NCBI GenBank assembly: GCA_028285755.1
Contig: JANQOQ010000008.1
Coordinates: forward strand, 1,023,399-1,087,398
Origin: Puniceicoccaceae bacterium
GTDB taxonomy: Bacteria > Verrucomicrobiota > Verrucomicrobiia > Opitutales > JAFGAQ01
Length of the DNA: 64,000 bases
Direction of reading: 5' to 3'
Positions 18,568 to 26,897 of the stretch are shown piece after piece. The notes under the pieces were generated by a model. That model was not told the origin of the DNA. It saw only the letters and a list, made by a program, of their open reading frames with translations, and made no database searches. A program made the position numbers and the translations under genes. The first letter of the stretch is position 1; each line of letters starts with the position of its first letter.

Positions 18568-21500
18568 ATGGGTTTACTCTTATTCACTTTTCGACGTAGG
18601 CAATTCGCAGCGCAATTATTGTTTATCATGACCATTACTGTGCAAGTTGCCGCTCAATCACTTGTATTTAATATAAAATCAGGTGAAGCAAGAACCACGC
18701 TATTTGAGTTTGCTAGGCAAGCGCAACTAAGTGTGGTAATGGATCGTAGTGATATAGAGGGCGTTCAAACAAACGAAGTATCAGGATTATTAGTACCACG
18801 TGATGCATTAATGCAGATGTTGGAGGGTACGAACCTTGTTTTCAAAGAGGATTTGGAAACAGGGGCGATTGCTGTAACGAGGTCGGTTGAAACCGAAACC
18901 GTGAATGTAACCCTAAATTCTAAAACCCAAAAGAATAATACTGATATGAATCAAAAAGAATTAAACGCGCCGAAAAATATGGTTTCTCGGTTCTTAACTG
19001 GCTTGACGGCTCTATTGATAATAGGCAATGCCGCTAATACGAATGCTCAGGATGAGGAAGATGATGTTTTCTTGCTTTCGCCCTTTGTGGTGGAAACAAG
19101 TGATGAAGTCGGCTATGCCGCTACCAATACATTGGCAGGAACACGCGTTAACACCAGTCTGGATGACTTGGCAAACTCGATCACCGTTGCTACCAGAGAA
19201 TTAATCAATGACTTGGGGGTCGATGATGCGACCACACTTTTACCCTTCTTAGGTAATATTGAAACATCGGGTATCGGTGGTTCTTTTGGGGGCGGCAGTC
19301 TAAGCCGTGAATCACGCTATGTGTGGATTAACCGAAACCCTTCGGATAATAATCGTATTCGTGGTCTCGCCAGTGCCGATAATACCCGAAGTTACATGCC
19401 TACAGGCACTGTTTTCGACTCATATAACATTGAGCGTGTTACGGTAAATCGGGGTCCGAATTCTACTCTTTTTGGACTCGGCTCGCCAGGGGGTATTATA
19501 GACCATACGATTATACAACCCTACATGGTCAACTCCAATAGATTTGAATTTACAGTGGGTTCGTTTGGATTATTCCGGGCTAACTTTGATGTTCAAAGAA
19601 CATTTTTGGATGATAAGTTAGGTATTCGGGTTGCCGGACTGAGTGAGGAAACTGAATTTCGCCAGAGTTATACCTATCTGGAAGACGAAAGAATTACCTT
19701 TGCGTTAAAATATAAGCCCTTTAGTAATGCGAATCTAAAGATTACGTTTGAGAATGGTGGAATGGACGCAAATCGTCCGCGGCCTAACGCACCACGTGAT
19801 GTAATCAGCCGGTGGTTCACGCCTCAGTTTAATAAACTGACTCATGATCCTTCTACGGTAAGTTTCAGTACTGTGAACCGTGATTTTTATCGTGCTCCCG
19901 GAGAGTGGTTCTTCCAACCTGCCATGATCTATGAAACCAACAATGGAGCTAATCCATCACGATTAAACCAAGCATGGGAAAATATTAGAATTGGTCCAGG
20001 TTCATCTGGGGATCTTTTCCAGGCATTTACTTTGAGTATTACGAAGGGTGATCAATGGTTCCCAACTGCAAGTGCCAATACACCCGATGGCAGCTTCTAT
20101 GGCACGGAAGAGTTGTTTGACCGCAGTGCATTTGACTGGGTGGAGAATCTTCTGGATGGTCCCAATAAGCGTGAATGGGAGAATTTTGACATTCTTAATA
20201 TCTCATACGACCAAACTTGGCAGTTTGACTTGGGTTCAGCGGGTTTCGAAGTTTCTCATGCAGACGAAAACCTAGACCGTAGTTGGTATGACATGCTAGA
20301 CGGAGGCCGAGGTTATACCATCAATATTGATCTCAATACTCACTTGAATTGGGGCGATGTAAATCCCAACTTTGGACGTCCGTTCGTCGCAGGTCCAAAC
20401 CGGCGCCAGCAAATTGATTTTGTGCGTGAGGTTCAGCGTGCAACTGCTTTCTACGATGTGGATTTCAAAAATAAGGATGGCAAGATCATGAAGTGGTTTG
20501 GTCGTCATGTGGGTACCTTCTTTGGGCAGAGATATACTTTAACGAATAGCTCAATCAATGGACGCAATCACGTTGACTCAGATTACCTATTCAACGCCAC
20601 ACTGAACCCGGATACAGGTGCTGGCTCTACAAGTTTCACTTCAGGTTCCGCACAGGTACGAAGTGTCGTATATATTGGACCCAGTGTTGCAGATCGCAAT
20701 AGCATTGCAGGTGCGAATATACAGGGTATACGAGGACCTCTCAATTATACTCCCACAACAGGAAGATACTTTGACGAGGTAACGGATACCTGGGTGGACT
20801 CGCCTGTTACACCAACAGATATCCGAAATGATTCAAGCTTCCCAAGCACAATATATAGCCAGGGGTTGTCTCGCCAAATCACGGATTCTTATGCCTATAT
20901 TCATCAGGCTTACTTGTTTGACCAGGAATGGCTGGTGGGTACTTACGGTTATCGTAAGGATAGCGTAGAAACTTATTCTTCAACCTTTGAGCGTGATTCA
21001 AATAGAATGGTAATCCTTGATTCCCGCAGGTTGAATGATGAGCCTAATGATGCAGAGTTTGAGGCAATTACCCGTAATTTTGGCTTGGTGGCACATATTT
21101 CGGATCTTATTACTCTACCTATGGATTTAGGTTTGTCCCTGCACTGGGGTGAAGGAGAAAACTTCCAAATATCCAATCCACGACAGGATTTATTTGGGAA
21201 TGGTATTGCGCCTCCCGGAGGAAGCACCGAGGACTATGGTTTCACAGTGACTGCTCCCGACAACAAGTGGAGTGTACGTGTTAACTTTTACGAATCTTCC
21301 AGTGAACGCGCTGGCTTTGGTATACCCGGTTTCCTGATTGAAACGGATCGCCGTATAATCGCATACAATAGTCCTGAAGCACTGGCTGCAGCAGGTTACC
21401 AAGGGCCTCCACAGTTTTATCGTGATTTGACGCAATGGACTGTAGTAGAAGATCCGGGAACGGTAAGTGGCTTTAGTGTAGAGCAGGATTTTCCATCTGT

Positions 21501-22188
21501 TGGAATAACGGACACTCAATCTACGTCTTCGGAGGGTGTAGAAATCAATATGATTTACAATCCCACTTCGAATTGGCGCATTGCTGCAAACATTTCTCAG
21601 CAAGAGGCTTCGCTCTCCAATATTGCTCCGGGTACTCAGGAATATCTGGCCTTACGTATAGGTGAGTGGACTACCGGTCCAACTTCACAGTTGATTTCGG
21701 ATGAATCTGGCCTACCCGTTGTAGATCGTGTTCCAGACACACTTCTCAATAGCTTAAATAGCAGCCTTGCCCGTGAAGGTGCAGTAGTAAATGAGTTGCG
21801 CGAGTGGCGTTATAACGTGATCAGCAACTATGTGTTTGCAGAAGACTCTGCGCTCAAAGGATTTAATGTAGGCGGATCATTTAGCCATGAAACTGAAAAG
21901 GCGATTGGATATCCCCTGATTGACCGTAATTTTGACGGGGAAGTTCTAAGAGTGCCAGATCTTGATAACCCTTACACCGATGATGGCCTGTCCACCTTCA
22001 ATTTCTGGGTAGGTTATAATCGTCCCATCTTTGATGGTAAAGTTAACTGGAGACTACAGCTAAATGTATACAATCTATTCAGTGATGGTGAGGTGTTGAC
22101 CGCGCAAGCCCAGCCTAACGGAGATCCTCAGTCTGTTTACTGGCGTGAAGGTCGCACTTGGCGTCTGAAGTCCACCTTCGAATTCTAG
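18568..22188 (+). CDS. TonB-dependent receptor with N-terminal STN signalling domain
   Basis: 1206-residue outer-membrane receptor. A signal peptide (about 1-30, ending QVAAQ) is followed by an STN domain (about 31-106) and a linker. A second signal-peptide-like segment (residues 137-160: a basic start, FLTGLTALLIIG, then a NAANTNAQ cleavage-like end) lies downstream of in-frame ATGs at 18946 and 18979. FLLSPFVV follows (LSPF at 170-173), then the plug (about 185-320, VNRGPNSTLFGLGSPGGI) and a barrel ending LKSTFEF. It is last in the ECF/FecR/STN-lipoprotein/TBDR cassette, so it should both import its ligand and signal to FecR at 16931. The internal segment sits at nearly the same residue as in the receptor at 10233, so it is unlikely to be chance. 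The substrate is unknown, though the polysaccharide enzymes downstream suggest a glycan. Confidence 0.93.
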   Translation: MGLLLFTFRRRQFAAQLLFIMTITVQVAAQSLVFNIKSGEARTTLFEFARQAQLSVVMDRSDIEGVQTNEVSGLLVPRDALMQMLEGTNLVFKEDLETGAIAVTRSVETETVNVTLNSKTQKNNTDMNQKELNAPKNMVSRFLTGLTALLIIGNAANTNAQDEEDDVFLLSPFVVETSDEVGYAATNTLAGTRVNTSLDDLANSITVATRELINDLGVDDATTLLPFLGNIETSGIGGSFGGGSLSRESRYVWINRNPSDNNRIRGLASADNTRSYMPTGTVFDSYNIERVTVNRGPNSTLFGLGSPGGIIDHTIIQPYMVNSNRFEFTVGSFGLFRANFDVQRTFLDDKLGIRVAGLSEETEFRQSYTYLEDERITFALKYKPFSNANLKITFENGGMDANRPRPNAPRDVISRWFTPQFNKLTHDPSTVSFSTVNRDFYRAPGEWFFQPAMIYETNNGANPSRLNQAWENIRIGPGSSGDLFQAFTLSITKGDQWFPTASANTPDGSFYGTEELFDRSAFDWVENLLDGPNKREWENFDILNISYDQTWQFDLGSAGFEVSHADENLDRSWYDMLDGGRGYTINIDLNTHLNWGDVNPNFGRPFVAGPNRRQQIDFVREVQRATAFYDVDFKNKDGKIMKWFGRHVGTFFGQRYTLTNSSINGRNHVDSDYLFNATLNPDTGAGSTSFTSGSAQVRSVVYIGPSVADRNSIAGANIQGIRGPLNYTPTTGRYFDEVTDTWVDSPVTPTDIRNDSSFPSTIYSQGLSRQITDSYAYIHQAYLFDQEWLVGTYGYRKDSVETYSSTFERDSNRMVILDSRRLNDEPNDAEFEAITRNFGLVAHISDLITLPMDLGLSLHWGEGENFQISNPRQDLFGNGIAPPGGSTEDYGFTVTAPDNKWSVRVNFYESSSERAGFGIPGFLIETDRRIIAYNSPEALAAAGYQGPPQFYRDLTQWTVVEDPGTVSGFSVEQDFPSVGITDTQSTSSEGVEINMIYNPTSNWRIAANISQQEASLSNIAPGTQEYLALRIGEWTTGPTSQLISDESGLPVVDRVPDTLLNSLNSSLAREGAVVNELREWRYNVISNYVFAEDSALKGFNVGGSFSHETEKAIGYPLIDRNFDGEVLRVPDLDNPYTDDGLSTFNFWVGYNRPIFDGKVNWRLQLNVYNLFSDGEVLTAQAQPNGDPQSVYWREGRTWRLKSTFEF

Positions 22189-22215
22189 TTTAGGTAAGAT
22201 ACCGGTTCTAATTAT

Positions 22216-22239
22216 AAAAGGAGGCTTCGGCCTCCTTTT
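22216..22239 (+). terminator. Intrinsic terminator with TTCG tetraloop
   Basis: AAAAGGAGGC (22216-22225), loop TTCG, GCCTCCTTTT (22230-22239) followed by an AT-rich tail. It lies 27 bp after the receptor stop: a canonical strong terminator closing the second sigma/TBDR cassette. Confidence 0.9.
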
Positions 22240-22339
22240 ATATATTTTATCAATTAAGTAGGTTGGCTCATTATATTGGCGAATAAAGTGGGTTCGCGTA
22301 TTTGGGGATATACAAAATTGAAATTTAGTTAGGTGTAGT

Positions 22340-24598
22340 ATGATGCGGTGGTATATCTGCTCTTTATCGATTATACTGATCATAGGTTTTAAGAAGCCTG
22401 GTTTTACTGCACCTACTTTTGTTGAGGATATCGCTCCTATTATCTATCAGAATTGTATTCAATGTCACCATGAGGGAGGTATCGCCCCCTTTAGCCTGAT
22501 GACTTATGAGGAAGTATCAAAGCGCTCTCGCCAGATAACAGAAGTAGTTGAGAGCGGTTTTATGCCTCCTTGGATGCCTGATTCTGAGTTGACCCCAGCC
22601 CTTATCGGAGAACGTTTTTTAAGCAAAGAGGAAATAGAGTTGCTTAGAAATTGGCATGAAGAATCCGCTCCTGAGGGCTCAAGCGCTACTCCCTTAACTC
22701 CTCCTTCTATTACTGATGAATGGCAGGGTGGATCTCCCGATCTTATATTGGAATTTCCAGAGCCTTATATACTGCAAGAGGAAGGAATTGACGTTTATCG
22801 AAACTTTGTAATTCCCATTTCGGTCGATGAAAAACGCTACGTTCGCAGATTGGAACTGATCCCGAACACGAAGCTCGCGATCCATCATGCCCTGATTACC
22901 ATTGATACCACTAAGCGTTCACGTCTCCAGGACAGCTTAGACGCGGGTCCGGGCTATGAAGGCATGGGAATCGGATCTGCCGAATTCCCGTCAGGCCACT
23001 TTATTGGCTGGACACCGGGACAGGTTCCTTACGAGAGCTACCCCGGCACCTCATGGGCCATCGAGCCTGATAGTGATCTGGTTATACAGTTACACATGTT
23101 GCCAACTGGGAAGCCCGAGGTGATTAGCCCCCAGATTGGTTTATATTTTTCAGATGAGCCTCCTACTCAACTCAGCATGACCCTACAGATGAGGGATTTC
23201 GACATTGATATTCCCGCTGGAGAACAGAACTACTGGATTAAGGAGTCCATGAAGATACCCGTTGATGTTCGTGCAGTGGGCATCTACCCCCATGCACACT
23301 ATCTGGCAAAGGAGATGAACATCTTTGTGACTATGCCGGATGGTAACGAAAAAACGCTCATTTACATACCAGAGTGGGATTTCAATTGGCAGAGTGACTA
23401 TCGCTATATCGAGCCGATAACACTCCCAGCGGGTAGCCAGCTAAATATGCATTATCGCTATGATAATTCAGATGAAAATGTATTTAACCCTAACTATCCC
23501 GCAAAGCGTGTAGTCGGCGGCTGGAAATCGACAGATGAGATGGGTGAAGTCGTGGTTCAGGTATTAGTCGATTCTGATCAGGATTTACAACTGCTTCAGC
23601 AGAGCCAAATCGATTACGACATGGAAGCAGCAGGGGGCGATGCTAACTATAACTATAATATTGGAATCTATTTAGAGCAGCAGGGTGAATTACAAAGGGC
23701 GCTTTCGTTTTACTTAAAAGCCACTGAGTTGGACGAGTCATTCGCAAGTGCCTACTATAACGTTGCTGATATCTATAGAAAATTAGGGGATCTGCATTTT
23801 GCGCTCAAATATTTTAATGAGGCTTTAGCCGTCAGGCAAGATTTCGGGATGGCTGAGTTTGAAATTGCAAAAATCGAATTTGAACTTGGTAAGACACAAG
23901 GGTCAGTTGCCAGGCTAAAATCACTAATCGAGCGATATCCCGATGATTTAAATATACACTTGGCACTGGCTCGTGTGCTGAGGCATCAGGATCTTATTTC
24001 TGACGCATATGCCTTATTGATGAACAAAGAAATAGTCTTTGATAAGTCTGCTGAATTCCAAATTGAACTGGCCCAAATAGAAATTGAGAAATCTATATAC
24101 CAATCTGCAGAAAATCGCCTGAATTCCATACTGGAAACCAATGATAGTGATAAATCAACGCCTGGCTATCTGGATATTACAGAGACTCTAAAAGCGGCAG
24201 CATTGAGTGAATTGGCCCAAATTTTCCATTCACGTGATAATTTGAACGAGGCGCTTAACTATATTGATGGTGCGCTTGAGCGGGAGCCTTTGCAGAGCTC
24301 ACTTTATATTCGTAGATTGGCGATTCTGAGATCCCTGGAAGACACAGCAGAATTTAGCCATACGCTTATACAGTTGGTGTCACTGTCAGCTCAATTGGGT
24401 ATGCATTATCAGAGTATCTTAGAGGAGCTAGATTCACTTGAAGAAAAGCAAACATTAGCATCTGCCTATGCTCAAATTAACGACTTTGAATGGGCATTTA
24501 AAACCGCAGATGAAATTATAAAGTCGGGGATTTACAGTGAGGAAGCATTACAACCACTCAAATTAAAACGCAGGGAGTATCTGCTAGAAAGCTTATGA
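22340..24598 (+). CDS. Haem c / copper type II monooxygenase-like protein with TPR repeats
   Basis: 752-residue exported protein. The signal peptide is about 1-23. A cytochrome c-like segment has C39-x-x-C42-H43 (CIQCHH), with Met75 or Met79 as possible axial ligands. The middle part (about 130-410) resembles peptidylglycine-type copper type II monooxygenases. A His pair at 182-183 and H252 match the CuH ligands. H318-x-H320 (YPHAHYL) and Met401 in STDEMGEVV match the CuM ligands. From about 430 onward there are several TPR-like repeats (NIGIYLEQQGELQRALSFYL, then ADIYRKLGDLHFALKYFNEA). Such proteins could hydroxylate a substrate using copper, with the haem as electron relay; the substrate is unknown. 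The gene ends in ATGA shared with the redoxin gene. Confidence 0.8.
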   Translation: MMRWYICSLSIILIIGFKKPGFTAPTFVEDIAPIIYQNCIQCHHEGGIAPFSLMTYEEVSKRSRQITEVVESGFMPPWMPDSELTPALIGERFLSKEEIELLRNWHEESAPEGSSATPLTPPSITDEWQGGSPDLILEFPEPYILQEEGIDVYRNFVIPISVDEKRYVRRLELIPNTKLAIHHALITIDTTKRSRLQDSLDAGPGYEGMGIGSAEFPSGHFIGWTPGQVPYESYPGTSWAIEPDSDLVIQLHMLPTGKPEVISPQIGLYFSDEPPTQLSMTLQMRDFDIDIPAGEQNYWIKESMKIPVDVRAVGIYPHAHYLAKEMNIFVTMPDGNEKTLIYIPEWDFNWQSDYRYIEPITLPAGSQLNMHYRYDNSDENVFNPNYPAKRVVGGWKSTDEMGEVVVQVLVDSDQDLQLLQQSQIDYDMEAAGGDANYNYNIGIYLEQQGELQRALSFYLKATELDESFASAYYNVADIYRKLGDLHFALKYFNEALAVRQDFGMAEFEIAKIEFELGKTQGSVARLKSLIERYPDDLNIHLALARVLRHQDLISDAYALLMNKEIVFDKSAEFQIELAQIEIEKSIYQSAENRLNSILETNDSDKSTPGYLDITETLKAAALSELAQIFHSRDNLNEALNYIDGALEREPLQSSLYIRRLAILRSLEDTAEFSHTLIQLVSLSAQLGMHYQSILEELDSLEEKQTLASAYAQINDFEWAFKTADEIIKSGIYSEEALQPLKLKRREYLLESL

Positions 24599-25164
24599 AA
24601 TATAAACTAAAATATCTTCCGGCTTTCTTGGCCTATTGTGTCATAAGTATGTCGATATTCGCGGAGGCTTCAATTGCACTGTACGATTCGATGACGGCTG
24701 ACCAGCAATCGTCTGATAGCAAAGCAACTGTGTATATATTCACCGCCCCGGATTGCCCCATTGCAAATCGATTTAGCCCCTATATTCGATCCCTTGAAAG
24801 CGAATACTCGAGCAAGGGTATTCGGTTCTTTTTGGTATATTCCAATCCCAAGATCACTGAGCAAAAAGTGAATATACACCGCAAAGACTATCACTTGGAT
24901 ATACCTGCCATATTGGATGTTGATCGTGACTTTGCTCGGACTGCAGGAGCTTCAGTGACTCCAGAGTGTGTTGTGTATGTCCCTTCTAATAATGGTCAAT
25001 CGCGCTTAGTATATCGCGGAAGAATCAGTAACCTATATGAAGACTTTGGTAAGTGGAGACATGCCCATACTGAGGAAAATTTAAAAAGTATACTGGATCA
25101 AATCCTGAAGGGTGTAGCAGTTCCATTCAGCTCAACTAAGGCGATCGGCTGTTACATATTCTGA
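24595..25164 (+). CDS. Secreted redoxin (thioredoxin-fold) protein with a lone active-site cysteine
   Basis: 189-residue exported thioredoxin-fold protein (signal peptide about 1-24). The active-site region reads APDCPIANRFSP (Cys54), so the second Cys of a CxxC is missing, as in AhpC/TSA-like redoxins of this type. The conserved cis-Pro loop is VTPEC (Pro123, Cys125), and a third Cys186 lies near the end (TKAIGCYIF). The start overlaps the copper-monooxygenase gene by ATGA, so the two are translationally coupled and probably work together, for example in delivering reducing equivalents or protecting or loading the copper/haem centre. That pairing role is inference. Confidence 0.8.
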   Translation: MKYKLKYLPAFLAYCVISMSIFAEASIALYDSMTADQQSSDSKATVYIFTAPDCPIANRFSPYIRSLESEYSSKGIRFFLVYSNPKITEQKVNIHRKDYHLDIPAILDVDRDFARTAGASVTPECVVYVPSNNGQSRLVYRGRISNLYEDFGKWRHAHTEENLKSILDQILKGVAVPFSSTKAIGCYIF

Positions 25165-25283
25165 GTTATAACACAGATGGTAAATGGGATTGTGAGGTAA
25201 ACGAAGTTGGGATGGGCGAAAACAAGGGAGCTATTTATTAAGCAAATCAGATGGGGATTTTATTAAAATATTAAACAAACAGT

Positions 25284-26858
25284 ATGAAAATGAAATGTAT
25301 TATAGCACTAACAATATCTCTAATCAGCGAAAGTCTATTAGCTGATGATAGACCCAATATACTGCTTATAATGAGTGACGATTTGGGTTACTCGGATATT
25401 GGGAGTTACGGGGGAGAGATAAATACGCCAAACCTGGATGCACTTGCCGAAAACGGCATTCGTTTAACCCAATTTAAAACGACTGGTAGATGTTGCCCAA
25501 GTCGTGCATCACTAATGACGGGTCGCTACGCTCATGCGGTAGGTATGGGATGGATGACCGCTGTAGACGAAAATCGCCCCGGCTATCGCGGGCAGGTATA
25601 TAGTGATGTTCCCTTTATATCTGAGATACTCAAAGAAAGCGGTTATAAGACTTATTTTTCAGGTAAGTGGCATTTGACTGTGGATGGTGCCATTAAATCA
25701 GCTGACAAAGGTTATCTTCCAAATGGTTCTTGGCCCTTTCAACGAGGCTTTGATGAATCATTCGGCATACTTACCGGAGGTAATGACTATTACAATACCA
25801 CTTTTATGTTCAGAAACCAAGAATCTGTCAGCCGGGACTCACTAGCTGAAGATTGGTATCTGACTCATGGAATAAACAATGCTTCAGTGGATTATATAAA
25901 ATCTCACGATTTTAACGACGCTCCCTTGTTTCTATACCTAGCCCATTTTGCACCTCACCGTCCACTACAGGCACCGGAGAGTCGTATTGAAAAGTATATG
26001 GAGCAATACAGAGTTGGTTACGATGTATTGCGAGTCTCTCGCTTCGAGAAAATGAAAGAACTGGGCATTGTAAGTGATAATGCTACCTTACCCGATCTTG
26101 AAGCAGAATATTTGGAGAAACGCCCGGATTGGGAAAGCTTAACATCGGAACAACAAGATCAATGGATTCGCGAAATGGCAACGTATGCAGCCATGGTCGA
26201 AATCATGGACGATGGAATAGGTGATGTGATCAATGCATTAAAGGAAAAAAATGCTTTAGAAAATACACTTGTCATTTTTATCAGCGATAATGGAGCCACC
26301 GAGGAAGGCGGTTTGATATCAAAACTGGCAGCTGATCTCAGCAATACCCCCTACCGTAGTTATAAAAGATATAATTACGGGGGAGGTATTAGTAGTCCTG
26401 CAATTCTTTCATGGCCTGCCAAACTAGGAGAATTTGCGAATGAGTTGAGGGCGGATGTAACTCATATCATCGATATAGTTCCCACATTGGTTGATGTGAC
26501 ATGGATCAATACCGATACTTCTTTCGACGGTGTCAGTATATTTGAGGTTATGCTCGGTTATCAATTACCTGAAAGGCACGTGTTTTTTGAGCATGAAGGC
26601 AATGCGGCGGTTATCTATGACGATTGGAAATTAGTTAGCAAAGGTTTTCCGATTGATTGGGAGCTTTATAATATAAAACGCGACCCATTTGAGCAAAAGA
26701 ACTTAGAAACATTCCTGCCTGCTCAGGTTTATGATCTACACGTTGAGTGGGTGAAATGGGCGGAGAAGAACCATGTGCTTCCATTGGAAACTGCAGGATG
26801 GAGCGATCGTATCAAACATTACAAGACTTTGTATCCTGAACAAAGCGGACCTCAATAA
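25284..26858 (+). CDS. Secreted S1-family sulfatase (CCPSR type)
   Basis: 524-residue type I sulfatase with signal peptide (about 1-20). It hydrolyses sulfate esters on a carbohydrate after Cys70 in the motif C-C-P-S-R is converted to formylglycine. Metal-site residues are visible in SDDLGYSD (31-38) and in the SDNGA loop (FISDNGATEEGG, about 332-343). KWHLT (about 132) is the usual catalytic Lys/His segment. An insertion around 250-290 (RFEKMKELGIVSDNATLPD) is shared with the sulfatases at 33295 and 56656, marking one arylsulfatase-like subfamily. It heads a rightward cluster with a GH-D enzyme, a GH28-like protein and a fucosidase. The target linkage cannot be assigned. Confidence 0.93.
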   Translation: MKMKCIIALTISLISESLLADDRPNILLIMSDDLGYSDIGSYGGEINTPNLDALAENGIRLTQFKTTGRCCPSRASLMTGRYAHAVGMGWMTAVDENRPGYRGQVYSDVPFISEILKESGYKTYFSGKWHLTVDGAIKSADKGYLPNGSWPFQRGFDESFGILTGGNDYYNTTFMFRNQESVSRDSLAEDWYLTHGINNASVDYIKSHDFNDAPLFLYLAHFAPHRPLQAPESRIEKYMEQYRVGYDVLRVSRFEKMKELGIVSDNATLPDLEAEYLEKRPDWESLTSEQQDQWIREMATYAAMVEIMDDGIGDVINALKEKNALENTLVIFISDNGATEEGGLISKLAADLSNTPYRSYKRYNYGGGISSPAILSWPAKLGEFANELRADVTHIIDIVPTLVDVTWINTDTSFDGVSIFEVMLGYQLPERHVFFEHEGNAAVIYDDWKLVSKGFPIDWELYNIKRDPFEQKNLETFLPAQVYDLHVEWVKWAEKNHVLPLETAGWSDRIKHYKTLYPEQSGPQ

Positions 26859-26897
26859 TTGTAAAATCCTTCACTGAAAAAATCTAAATTTAATCTT

